A DNA stretch of 25,758 bases, taken from assembly GCA_910588015.1 (NCBI GenBank), contig CAJUOK010000013.1, positions 1 to 25,758 on the forward strand, given 5' to 3'. The position numbers were made by a program, and so were the translations under genes. The stretch is from an uncultured Christensenellaceae bacterium. Its GTDB lineage: Bacteria; Bacillota; Clostridia; Christensenellales; UBA3700. Below the pieces are notes generated by a model, which made no database searches, was not told where the DNA came from, and saw only the letters and a list, made by a program, of their open reading frames with translations. The first letter of the stretch is position 1. Every line of letters starts with the position of its first letter. Positions 15,024-23,602 of the stretch are shown here, one piece after another.

Positions 15024-16079
15024 ATGTCGGAAAAAACTTATTTTGACCAACGAAATTTTGAAAATAATATCAAATTAAGACAGCTCTTAAAGGAATTGCC
15101 TATCATTTGCAGCGACTATTTTTTGGGTATCGAGCCTCGCACCGCAGTGCTTACCCGCCTTGGATACGCGCAAGACCTCAAGATATTTTTTAACTATCTG
15201 CATACCGAATGCGCTGAATTTGTCGATATAAAAGATATAAGATTGTTTGGATACGACCATTTAAAGCTTGTAGAAACGTTTCATATCGAATTATTTTTGA
15301 ATTATCTGACGGCTTTTGAAATAGACGGTGTTCGTTATAGCAATTCCGAAAAAACAAAAGCTCGCAAATTGGCGACCATCAAGTCCTTCTTTAAATACAA
15401 TTATAATAAAGACAGAATTCCTTCAGACCCTGCGTCCAAGGTCTTGAGTCTAAAATTGCACGATAAAGCTATTATCAGATTGGAATCCGACGAAGTAAGC
15501 GCTTTGCTAAACAACGTCGAAGACGGAAAAGGTCTTTCTATTCGTCAAAAATCCTTGCAAAACAAGACAAAATTACGCGATATAGCCATTTTGACGCTGT
15601 TTTTGGGAACAGGTATAAGAATAAGCGAATTGGTAGGCATAGATATAAGCGATATACATATGGACGTCAATGGCTTCAAAATCACTCGAAAAGGCGGAAA
15701 TCAGACGATTTTGTATTTTTCAGACGAAGTTAAAGTCGCTTTGGAAGACTATTTGGACGAACGCGCTCAAAATCCTTTGCTCGACAATGAACCTGCGCTG
15801 TTTGTATCTCTTCAAAACAAAAGAATTACCGTGCGCGCCGTGCAAAATTTAGTAAAAAAATACGCGTCGATTACTTCTCCGCTCAAACATATAACTCCGC
15901 ATAAATTAAGAAGCACTTACGGCACAAATCTTTATAAAGAAACCAACGACATATACGTTGTCGCAGAAGTCTTGGGACACAAAGATATCAATACTACCAA
16001 AAAACACTATGCGGCAATAAGCGACGATATCAAGCGCGCCGCGGCTAATAAAGTCTCGCTGAGACACAAAGACGAATAA
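15024..16079 (+). CDS. Tyrosine recombinase, XerC/XerD-like
   Basis: 351 aa from the ATG at 15024; the longer reading from the TTG at 14988 crosses the promoter. The N-terminal SAM-like core-binding domain (~35-145) precedes a complete catalytic domain: Arg199 in GTGIRISEL, Lys223 in TRKGGN, His293 and Arg296 in ITPHKLRSTYGTNL, His319 in VLGHKDINTTKKHY and the nucleophile Tyr329. Strand exchange should therefore be intact. It is longer than XerC/D (~300 aa), mainly through N-terminal extra residues and an insert at 165-182. It lies upstream of lexA on the same strand, with no attachment site, excisionase or phage genes nearby, so it looks like a resident gene, not an integrated element. Confidence 0.9.
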   Translation: MSEKTYFDQRNFENNIKLRQLLKELPIICSDYFLGIEPRTAVLTRLGYAQDLKIFFNYLHTECAEFVDIKDIRLFGYDHLKLVETFHIELFLNYLTAFEIDGVRYSNSEKTKARKLATIKSFFKYNYNKDRIPSDPASKVLSLKLHDKAIIRLESDEVSALLNNVEDGKGLSIRQKSLQNKTKLRDIAILTLFLGTGIRISELVGIDISDIHMDVNGFKITRKGGNQTILYFSDEVKVALEDYLDERAQNPLLDNEPALFVSLQNKRITVRAVQNLVKKYASITSPLKHITPHKLRSTYGTNLYKETNDIYVVAEVLGHKDINTTKKHYAAISDDIKRAAANKVSLRHKDE

Positions 16080-16116
16080 AAATATAAACAAATATTCAAA
16101 TTTTATTTAAAATCGC

Positions 16117-16145
16117 TTGATATATGCGAACATATGTGTTAAAAT
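16117..16145 (+). promoter_or_regulatory. lexA promoter
   Basis: TTGATA (16117-16122), exactly 17 nt, TAAAAT (16140-16145), each 5 of 6 to consensus. A LexA-like box fills the spacer. The start codon is 36 nt downstream, with AAAGGAAT as the ribosome site. Confidence 0.7.
16127..16140. promoter_or_regulatory. LexA operator candidate in the lexA promoter
   Basis: CGAACATATGTGTT: the left half matches the Gram-positive SOS box CGAAC-N4-GTTCG exactly, the right half in only part. Its position between -35 and -10 is ideal for autorepression. Confidence 0.55.
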
Positions 16146-16181
16146 TTTTTATGTAAATATACAGATGCAAAGGAATATCTT

Positions 16182-16898
16182 ATGTCAAAAGGCAAAACTA
16201 TCGAAAAAACTGCTGAAAAATGCGCAAAAACGCTTGAATTTATAAAATCTTTTGTCGACGAAAACGGTTATCCGCCGACTGTCAGAGAAATTTGTAATCA
16301 AATCGGCTTCAAATCGACCGCTTCTGCGCAATATTATCTCGATAAACTCGAAGAACAAGGCTCGATTCGCAGAAAAGATAATAAAAACAGAGCTATCGAA
16401 GTCGTGGATAAAGCAACTCCGTTTACAGCTTCTGCGGATATAGGCTCAAAACCGCGCGATGAAATCAAAAATAATCTGTTGGAAGCAAACGAAGTATTTG
16501 CCAATATGATAAAAATACCTATGCTCGGCAACGTTGCCGCAGGTTCTCCGCTGTTTGCCGACGTCGAAAACGACACGACTTACGCAATTCCAAGCGATTA
16601 TTTCAACTGCAAAGGTCAGATGTTCTTACTCAACGTCAAGGGCGAAAGTATGAAAAACGTGGGAATTCTCAACGGCGACCTCGTGCTCGTCAGACAACAA
16701 AGCGTGGCAAGAGACGGAGATATTGTCGTTGCGCAAATCGATAACAATGAAGTCACGCTCAAAAGATTCTATAATTGCGGCAGTTATATAAGATTAAAAC
16801 CCGAAAATGACGAAATGAGCGATATTATAGTCACTTCAGACAGAGATTTCAGAATTTTAGGCGTAGCAACAGGTTTGATGAGAAATAAAATTTGGTGA
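16182..16898 (+). CDS. lexA: LexA repressor (SOS response)
   Basis: SOS master repressor with self-cleaving peptidase domain. 238 aa, somewhat longer than the usual ~205 because of a linker at ~75-110. The winged helix is at residues 14-74 (TLEFIKSFVDENGYPPTVRE, then IGFKSTASAQYYLDKLEEQG). The cleavage site Ala120-Gly121 sits in MLGNVAAGSPLFA. The catalytic Ser156 is in VKGESMKNVGI and Lys194 in VTLKRFY, so autocleavage should work. The ribosome site AAAGGAAT precedes ATG 16182, and the LexA-like operator sits in its own promoter. It ends at a terminator shared with the convergent Met-gamma-lyase-like gene. Confidence 0.96.
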   Translation: MSKGKTIEKTAEKCAKTLEFIKSFVDENGYPPTVREICNQIGFKSTASAQYYLDKLEEQGSIRRKDNKNRAIEVVDKATPFTASADIGSKPRDEIKNNLLEANEVFANMIKIPMLGNVAAGSPLFADVENDTTYAIPSDYFNCKGQMFLLNVKGESMKNVGILNGDLVLVRQQSVARDGDIVVAQIDNNEVTLKRFYNCGSYIRLKPENDEMSDIIVTSDRDFRILGVATGLMRNKIW

Positions 16899-16920
16899 CA
16901 AGATTGGATATTGAATATTT

Positions 16921-16953
16921 AAAAATAGAAAGCGTTTTGCTTTCTATTTTTTT
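16921..16953 (+). terminator. Bidirectional terminator between lexA and the convergent operon
   Basis: AAAAATAGAAAGC (16921-16933) pairs over 13 bp with GCTTTCTATTTTT (16939-16951) around a 5-nt loop, followed by more T. It ends 2 nt before the stop of the opposite gene. Confidence 0.9.
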
Positions 16954-16954
16954 A

Positions 16955-18190
16955 TTAACCTTGATTTTTTAGTTTTTCCAAACAATACATACACGCTATT
17001 TTTATATGTTCGTAGGTCAAGCCGCCTTGCATATAAGCTATATACGGTTCTTTTATCGGACTGTCTGCCGATAATTCTATCGACGCGCCCGCAACAAAGG
17101 TTCCCGCCGCCATAATAACTTGATGCTCATATCCCGGCATATCCCAAGGAAAAGGAACTACGTTGCTGTCTATAGGCGAAGCCTCTTGAATCGCTCTGCA
17201 AAAATTTATCAATTGGTCTTGCGTATCAAATTTTATAGACCTGATAATATCTCCGCAACGCTCTCCGGCTTTAGGCATTGTCTCAAAGCCCAAGTCGCCG
17301 TATACTTGACCGAATAGCATCGAGCCTTTTATCGCTTGAGCAACAGTATGCGGCGCCATAAACAATCCTTGATAAAAATCTTTATAACCGTATGCGTATG
17401 AACCGACTTCCAATCCGATTGACGGCGACGTAAATCTTCCCGCAATAGCGTCTACGTAAGTTTTCTTTCCGCAAATATAACCGCCGGTAGGTGCGATTCC
17501 GCCGCCGGGATTTTTTATAAGCGAACCGACTATTATATCGGCTCCGACTTGAATCGGTTCTATCTTTTGAATAAATTCGCCGTAACAGTTGTCCACCATA
17601 ACGCATATATCGCTTTTTAATTCTTTTATCTTGCCGACGGCTTTTGAAATATCTTCAACGGTCAAAGCGTTGCGCCATTCATAACCTCTGGACCTACCGA
17701 TAAATATCAATTTTGTTTTATCGGATATGGCTTCTGCGGTCTTTTCTATATCTATATTGCCGTCTTTTAACTCAATTTGCTTATAATTTATACCGAAATC
17801 TTTGAGAGAACCGTTGCCTTCGCCTACGATAACTTCTTTAAGGGTATCGTAAGGACTGCCTGTGATTGCAATCATTTCGTCATTTGGGCGCAAAACGCCG
17901 TATAGAGCCAACGTCAACGCGTGAGTGCCGCTGACGATAAGAGGCGAAACGATAGCGCTTTCGCCGCCGAATACTTGAGCAAATAATTTGCACAAAGTAT
18001 CTCTGCCGATATCATCGTATCCATAACCGTTGGTTTGAGAAAAATGTCTTTGTCCGATATTGTTTTGCTGAAAAGCCTCCAAGACTTTCATTTGATTGTA
18101 CGTTGCGATTTCGTCGACCTCTTCAAAGGCTTTTTTCAGCTTTAACTGCGCGTTTTTTATTAAATTTTCCGTCTCTGTTGCAAAATTCAT
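16955..18190 (-). CDS. PLP-dependent methionine gamma-lyase family protein (YnbB type)
   Basis: 411-aa fold-type I pyridoxal-phosphate enzyme of the family often named aluminium-resistance protein or Met-gamma-lyase-like. The phosphate-binding and substrate blocks are clear: SQTNGYGYDDIGRD (51-64), VSGTHALTLAL (87-96), MVDNCYGEF with the cofactor Asp200, and the Schiff-base lysine Lys226 in GSLIKNPGGGIAPTGGYI. The true substrate is not established, so gamma-lyase activity should not be assumed. The ribosome site AGAGGACG lies inside the end of miaA, and its ATG overlaps the miaA stop by 4 nt. A downstream place next to miaA and lexA is common in Firmicutes, although hfq often lies between. 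Confidence 0.9.
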   Translation of the reverse strand: MNFATETENLIKNAQLKLKKAFEEVDEIATYNQMKVLEAFQQNNIGQRHFSQTNGYGYDDIGRDTLCKLFAQVFGGESAIVSPLIVSGTHALTLALYGVLRPNDEMIAITGSPYDTLKEVIVGEGNGSLKDFGINYKQIELKDGNIDIEKTAEAISDKTKLIFIGRSRGYEWRNALTVEDISKAVGKIKELKSDICVMVDNCYGEFIQKIEPIQVGADIIVGSLIKNPGGGIAPTGGYICGKKTYVDAIAGRFTSPSIGLEVGSYAYGYKDFYQGLFMAPHTVAQAIKGSMLFGQVYGDLGFETMPKAGERCGDIIRSIKFDTQDQLINFCRAIQEASPIDSNVVPFPWDMPGYEHQVIMAAGTFVAGASIELSADSPIKEPYIAYMQGGLTYEHIKIACMYCLEKLKNQG

Positions 18191-19093
18191 TTTTCGTCCT
18201 CTATAAAATCTTTTACTGCATTTTCTATGCTATTCATATCATTTGGGCTTATCCATTTGGCAAAATCATATTTTCTGAACCAGGTCAACTGCCTTTTAGC
18301 ATAATTTCGCGAATTGCGTTTAATTATATCAATTGTCTCTTCCAACGACCTTTCGCCTGCAAAATACTCTTTGAATTCTTTATATCCTATTGCTTGCATA
18401 CTTTGATTTTCAAAGTTTACGCCTTCGCCCAACAGCTGCGTTATTTCGTCAAGCAATCCATTCTCAAACATTTTGTCGACTCTTGAATTTATCCTATTAT
18501 ATAAAACCTCGCGTTGCACGTCCAACGCAACCATAAGGCAGTCGTATTTTTTATCTCTTGTCGTCTCTTGCAAATCAGACTTGCATACGCCGGTCGAAAG
18601 ATATATTTCCAAAGCTCTCAAGACTCTCTTTGTATTGTTTGGATGAATTTTGCGCGCGTCGCAAGCGTCTATCTGCATAAGTCGTTCATACATATGTTCG
18701 CTTCCGTATTGTGCAAGTTGAGATTCAAGTTCCAATCTGATTTTATTATCTCTATTGCCGCCAAACGTCATCGGATCCGTCGACGTAAAGCCCGGTACCT
18801 CCGACGATTATCGGAAGTTTGCCTTTATTAATTATATCGTTGATAACGCAATCAGCTTTTGCCGCGTATTCGCCTACGCTATATTCTTCGTCGGCATTGA
18901 CTACGTCTATCATATGATGCGGTATTTCTTGCATTTCTTCTTGAGTGACTTTTGCAGTGCCGATATTCATATGTCTGTATACCTGCATACTGTCGCAAGA
19001 TATGATTTCGCCGTTGAATTTTTTTGCTATTTCTATGCCGACTTGACTTTTTCCGCTTGCCGTAGCGCCTACGACCGTCACGATTTTGTTCAT
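18187..19093 (-). pseudogene. miaA: tRNA dimethylallyltransferase MiaA, interrupted by a frameshift
   Basis: MiaA prenylates A37 of tRNAs that read UNN codons, the step before MiaB. The N-terminal part (19093 to stop at 18752) has the P-loop GATASGKS, ISCDSMQVYRHMNIGTAK, IPHHMIDV and IVGGTGLYVD. After YVD the frame breaks. The rest (in the next frame, MTFGGNRDNKIRLELE onward to 18187) continues the family through KRVLRALEIYLSTG, QAIGYKEFKEY and the SRNYAKRQLTWFRKYDFAKW ending. Family members usually read Y-I-D/N-S-L-L-Y-D after GGTGLY, so an 11-nt loss near 18773-18784, or a 1-nt gain, explains it. Both halves look conserved, so a recent mutation or an assembly error is likely. The start overlaps the mutL stop by 4 nt. 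Confidence 0.88.
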
Positions 19094-21015
19094 ATTATCC
19101 TCTTGAAGAGTTTGTCAAAATCGCGTCTTGAATAACTAAACACGGCAGGTCTGCCGTGAGGACATTGAAGCGGCACGCCTTCTTCCATACTACTCAAAAG
19201 CTGTTTAATTTGGTCATTATTGAGTTGCGCGCCTGCCTTTATTGCGGACTTGCAAGCTTTTTGAGCCAATTTATCTCTTATTAAATCTGCATTTTTTAAT
19301 GCAACTGCAGATTGCCTGTCACTGAACAACGAATCGAAAAACACTGCCAAATTAATATCGTTCAGCAAATGAGGTACGCTGTTGACCTTAAAACTCAATC
19401 CGCCGAACTCTTCTATATCGAATCCCAGTTCTTTCAAATTGTCCTTAATCGCCGAAATATATTCGTATTGAGAATTATTGCAATCCAATACAAACGGCAC
19501 CAACATATATTGCACGCCTACGTTGCTGGAATTAACTTCTTGCAAAAGTCTGTCGTAAATCAATCTTTCGTGACACGCGTGCTGGTCGATAAAATGCACA
19601 ATGCCTTGACTCTCGACAATCAAATATGTGTTGAAAATTTGTCCCACAACTTTGAATTCGCTCTCGAGTTGTTCATCTATCATATCCAACAAATCCGATT
19701 GAACGGCAAAATCGGGTTTGACCGCAACTTGAGGTTTTGTATAATTCACACCCGCGCTGTCTCCGACTTTTATTTCCGCTTTGGGCAAGTCTTTTTTGTA
19801 TCGCATTTGCTCGACAATTTGCTTTTGCTTGTCCAACAACGCTTGATATTCTTTCTTTTCTATATTATTATCCTTATCTATTGCTTCAAAAATGTCAGCA
19901 TTTGGTTGATTCAAGAAATTTTGAGATTTGTCGTCGGCGATATTGACTTTGACTTTTATCTCCTTTGGTTTTTCTAAATTTTCTTTTACGTCGCGCTCTA
20001 CGTCTTTAGTCTTGCCCAAAAACAATGATTGTTCTTGTTTTGCCAACGTCGAAAGCACCGCTTTGTATACGCAGGAAAACACTTTGTGGCTGTCGGCAAA
20101 TCTTACGTCGGTTTTGGTCGGATGAACGTTGACGTCAACGTCGTCAAAAGGCATAACAATATTTAATATAAACACAGGATATGACCTAGTCATAAGCTTG
20201 TTGCCGTATGCCTGCGACACTGCCGTGGATACCGCGTTGTTGGAAATAACTCTGCCGTTGATAATTGTCGTCTGAAAATTTCTGTTATGCTTGGCAACCT
20301 CGGCAGTTCCGACGTAGCCGTATATCCTATAATTGTCGTATGTCTCGTCAAAAGGAAGTAGCGCATTTGCAACTTCATTGTTATACACCGCAAATACGGC
20401 TTCCTCCAAACCTCCGTTGGTCTGAAAAACGACTTTGCCGTCGGCAATATATTTGAATCTGATTTCGGGATTAGCCAGCGCAAGCTGTATCATAATTGCC
20501 GTGACATTGGCTTCTTCCTGTTTTGGCTTTTTTAAGAATTTTTTTCGCACGGGAGTGTTGAAAAATAAATTTTCCACTGTTATAGAAGTGCTTTGCGCTA
20601 TAGCTTTTTTGCCTTCTTCTACTACTTTTCCCGCCGAAAGAGTAATAAAATTTCCGATTTCGTCTTCCGCTGTCTTGGAAGTCATAGTTACCTGCGCAAC
20701 CGCGGACACAGACGCTAACGCTTCTCCTCTAAATCCCAACGTTGCCACATTGTCCAAATCTTCAGCCTTCGCAAGCTTGGAAGTAGCGTGCGGCAAAAAG
20801 GCGATTCGCATATTTTCTTTGTCAATTCCGCAGCCGTTATCGGTGATTGAAATATAGGTTATACCGCCGTCTTTTATCTCGACCGTTATGCTCGTCGCTC
20901 CTGCGTCTATACTGTTTTCAACCAATTCTTTTACCACCGAAGACGGTCTTTCGACCACTTCTCCCGCAGAAATCAGATTAAATACGCTTGAGTCCAATAC
21001 GTTTATCTTTGCCAT
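19090..21015 (-). CDS. mutL: DNA mismatch repair protein MutL
   Basis: 641 aa. The GHKL ATPase domain is complete: ISAGEVVERPSSVVKELVEN (15-34), the ATP-lid text NGCGI (60-64), FRGEALASV (95-103), and the NVHPTKTDVRF block (296-306). A variable linker spans ~330-450. The C-terminal dimerisation and endonuclease domain has DQHACHERLIYD (477-488), ACKSAIKAG (587-595) and the metal-binding CPHGRP (618-623). In nicking MutL proteins the first motif is DQHA-x2-E-x4-E; here the last position is Asp488. The start codon comes one base after the mutS stop, and AAGAGGAA serves as ribosome site. Confidence 0.96.
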   Translation of the reverse strand: MAKINVLDSSVFNLISAGEVVERPSSVVKELVENSIDAGATSITVEIKDGGITYISITDNGCGIDKENMRIAFLPHATSKLAKAEDLDNVATLGFRGEALASVSAVAQVTMTSKTAEDEIGNFITLSAGKVVEEGKKAIAQSTSITVENLFFNTPVRKKFLKKPKQEEANVTAIMIQLALANPEIRFKYIADGKVVFQTNGGLEEAVFAVYNNEVANALLPFDETYDNYRIYGYVGTAEVAKHNRNFQTTIINGRVISNNAVSTAVSQAYGNKLMTRSYPVFILNIVMPFDDVDVNVHPTKTDVRFADSHKVFSCVYKAVLSTLAKQEQSLFLGKTKDVERDVKENLEKPKEIKVKVNIADDKSQNFLNQPNADIFEAIDKDNNIEKKEYQALLDKQKQIVEQMRYKKDLPKAEIKVGDSAGVNYTKPQVAVKPDFAVQSDLLDMIDEQLESEFKVVGQIFNTYLIVESQGIVHFIDQHACHERLIYDRLLQEVNSSNVGVQYMLVPFVLDCNNSQYEYISAIKDNLKELGFDIEEFGGLSFKVNSVPHLLNDINLAVFFDSLFSDRQSAVALKNADLIRDKLAQKACKSAIKAGAQLNNDQIKQLLSSMEEGVPLQCPHGRPAVFSYSRRDFDKLFKRII

Positions 21016-21016
21016 T

Positions 21017-23599
21017 TTAGTTCCTCTTTGCTATGTCTACCAATTTTGCAAGCTCCGTCAACGCCTGCATAGGAGTCAAATTCTCCACGTCGATTCCCAT
21101 CAATTGATTTTTTAATTCGTTATCCTTGCTTATGTCGAGCAAATTATTGTCGGCTAGAGTTGATTTCTGCATAGTCAACGGATTGCTTTCCAATAATTTT
21201 GATATCTCTTTTGCGCGTTTTATAACCGGTTGCGGTATGCCTGCATATCTTGCGACTTCTATACCAAAACTCTTGTTTGTGCCGCCGCGAGTTATCTTGT
21301 GCAAGAAAATAACGCCTTTTTCCATCTCGCTTGCCAAAATCTTATAGTTTTTTACGCCGTCCAATGCGTTTTCCATTTCCGTAAGTTCGTGATAATGCGT
21401 GGAAAACAAAGTCTTGCATCTTATTCTGTTGTTGACGTCTTCCAAAACCGCTCTCGCAATAGACATTCCGTCAAACGTAGACGTCCCCCTTCCTATCTCG
21501 TCCAAAATCAGCAGACTTCTAAAAGTCGCGTTTTGCAATATCGTTGCAACTTCAACCATTTCGACCATAAAAGTACTCTGTCCGTATGCCAAATCGTCGC
21601 TTGCCCCTATACGCGTAAAAATTCTGTCCGTTATGGATATCGTCGCGCTTTGAGCGGGAACGTAACTTCCTATGTGCGCCATAAGAGTTATCAAAGCCAC
21701 TTGGCGCATATATGTGCTCTTACCGCTCATATTTGGACCGGTAATTATCATCGTTCGGTTTTGGCAGCAATCCAATTGAGTATCGTTGGGAACAAACTCG
21801 TTGTTTTTCAGAAGCGCCTCTACCACTGGATGTCTGCCGTTTTTTATCTCAATTCCCTCGATTTTATCATTAATCAAAGGTTTTACATAATTGTTGGCAA
21901 TGGCAACCAAAGACAGCGATAGCAAACAGTCGCAGTAAGAAATACTTCTTGAAGTCGACTGAAGATGAGGTATAACTTTGATAAGTTCAAACTTGAGTTC
22001 TTCAAATATTCTGCTTTCGATTTCCAAAGCCTTATCTTTTGCGCCCACCAATTTGTCTTCTATCTCTTTCAGCTCTTGAGTTATGTATCTCTCTCCTGTT
22101 GTCAAAGTTTGTTTTCTTTGATATCTGTAAGGCACTTTATCGACATTTGTCTTGCTTACTTCTATATAATAACCGAAAACTTTGTTATATCCTACTTTTA
22201 AGTTTTTGATTCCCGTACTTTCTTTTTCTTGGCTTTCCAAATTTGCAAGCCATTGCTTTCCCATAACTTCGGCGTTGCGCAACTCGTCAAGCTCTTTGTC
22301 GTACCCGTCTCTGATATATCCTCCGTCTTTAACGGTTATCGGCGGATTGTCGGTTATTGAATTAATAAGTTTTTCCGCAATATCTTCAAGTAAAAATATA
22401 TTATCGCGAATTTTATTTAACATAGGAGCGTTGGCAATCTCGAGAATTTGCTTTACTTCGGGCAAACTTTTTAACGACACTCCCAATGCAAGCAAATCTC
22501 TTGGAGAGGGAGAGCCAAAAGCAATTTTAGAAGTCAGTCTTTCAATATCGCGTATTCCGCTCAACGCATCGGAAAGATTATTTCTCATACGGGTGTTGCC
22601 GATAAAATCTTCTATACTTTCCAATCTGGCGTTGATAGCCGCGCTGTCTCGCAGAGGCTGCTCTAGCCATCTCCTCAAGCATCTTGCTCCCATATTTGTT
22701 TTGGTCTTGTCCAATACCCAAAGAAGCGTAGCTTTTTTTGACGTATCGCGGGTATTTTCACAGATTTCCAAATTGCGGCGGCAATTGTTGTCCATAATGA
22801 GATATTTGTTATTCTGCACATATCTCACGGACGATATATGCGCTAGCGAACGTTTTTGAGTCTCGTTGACGTAATTCACCAACGCGCCCGCAGCGCCTAC
22901 AGCATATTTTTTGTCTTCGAATTCGAATTTTGCAAGCGTCGTAACGTTGAATTGCTTCAACAAAATGTTATAAGCCGTCTTATACTCAAATGCCCAATCG
23001 TAATATTTTTGGAATTTAGGCAATCTTCCTATTCTTATCGAAGACAGCGATTTAGATTGTTCGTATGCAAATTCGTTGCATATAATTTCCGACGGAGAAA
23101 AAGTGGCAAGCACGTCTTCAATTGAAGAAAAATCGCCGTATTCAGACTGAATGGTGTTGAATTCTCCCGTTGAAATATCTATCCAAGCCAATGCGTAAGA
23201 TTTTTCGTTGGCGTTTATGCACGCAAGATAATTATTCTTTTTGTCATCCAATATGTTATCTTCTATAACGGTGCCGGGAGTAACGACGCGAACAACGTCT
23301 CTTTCTACCAATTTGCCCTGTTCCGGAGCTGAAAGCTGCTCGCAAATAGCCACTTTATAACCTTTTTGTACAAGCTTGGCAATATATCCGTCTGCCGCGT
23401 GATAAGGAACGCCGCACATAGGCGCGCGCTCTTCGAGTCCGCAATTTCTTCCCGTAAGCGTCAAATCAAGTTCTTTACTCGCAATTTTTGCGTCGTCGTA
23501 AAACATTTCGTAAAAATCGCCCAAACGGAAAAACACAAGACAGTCCTTATAATTCTCTTTAAGCGACAAATAATATTTCATCATTTCGGAAAGCGCCAT
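21017..23599 (-). CDS. mutS: DNA mismatch recognition protein MutS
   Basis: 860 aa, the standard MutS1 length. The mismatch-reading Phe-x-Glu is F29-Y30-E31 in FFRLGDFYEMF. Connector, lever and clamp domains follow, then the ATPase: Walker A GPNMSGKST at 621-629, Walker B LLILDEIGRGTSTFDG at 696-711, and FSTHYHELTEME. A short C-terminal tail (TPMQALTELAKLVD) matches the dimer-forming end of MutS. GGAGGAG, inside the last codons of miaB, is its ribosome site, 3 nt between the two genes. It should work with the neighbouring MutL. Confidence 0.97.
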   Translation of the reverse strand: MALSEMMKYYLSLKENYKDCLVFFRLGDFYEMFYDDAKIASKELDLTLTGRNCGLEERAPMCGVPYHAADGYIAKLVQKGYKVAICEQLSAPEQGKLVERDVVRVVTPGTVIEDNILDDKKNNYLACINANEKSYALAWIDISTGEFNTIQSEYGDFSSIEDVLATFSPSEIICNEFAYEQSKSLSSIRIGRLPKFQKYYDWAFEYKTAYNILLKQFNVTTLAKFEFEDKKYAVGAAGALVNYVNETQKRSLAHISSVRYVQNNKYLIMDNNCRRNLEICENTRDTSKKATLLWVLDKTKTNMGARCLRRWLEQPLRDSAAINARLESIEDFIGNTRMRNNLSDALSGIRDIERLTSKIAFGSPSPRDLLALGVSLKSLPEVKQILEIANAPMLNKIRDNIFLLEDIAEKLINSITDNPPITVKDGGYIRDGYDKELDELRNAEVMGKQWLANLESQEKESTGIKNLKVGYNKVFGYYIEVSKTNVDKVPYRYQRKQTLTTGERYITQELKEIEDKLVGAKDKALEIESRIFEELKFELIKVIPHLQSTSRSISYCDCLLSLSLVAIANNYVKPLINDKIEGIEIKNGRHPVVEALLKNNEFVPNDTQLDCCQNRTMIITGPNMSGKSTYMRQVALITLMAHIGSYVPAQSATISITDRIFTRIGASDDLAYGQSTFMVEMVEVATILQNATFRSLLILDEIGRGTSTFDGMSIARAVLEDVNNRIRCKTLFSTHYHELTEMENALDGVKNYKILASEMEKGVIFLHKITRGGTNKSFGIEVARYAGIPQPVIKRAKEISKLLESNPLTMQKSTLADNNLLDISKDNELKNQLMGIDVENLTPMQALTELAKLVDIAKRN

Positions 23600-23602
23600 T
23601 TT

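Noticed and set aside
15024..16079. Integrated mobile element around the recombinase
   Set aside because: No attachment repeats, excisionase, phage or conjugation genes; neighbours are core genes.
18760..18790. Programmed ribosomal frameshift in miaA
   Set aside because: No slippery heptamer or downstream structure is visible, and expected residues are missing, which fits a deletion better.
18773..18799. Adjacent GGATCC and GTCGAC and a nearby GGTACC at the miaA frameshift, like a cloning-vector polylinker
   Set aside because: GGTACC encodes the conserved Gly-Thr of GGTGLY and GTCGAC the Val-Asp of YVD; both fit normal miaA sequence, and no vector sequence flanks them.
21230..21922. 230-codon frame on the plus strand inside mutS
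   Set aside because: Antisense to the MutS ATPase domain; no family features and no ribosome site.
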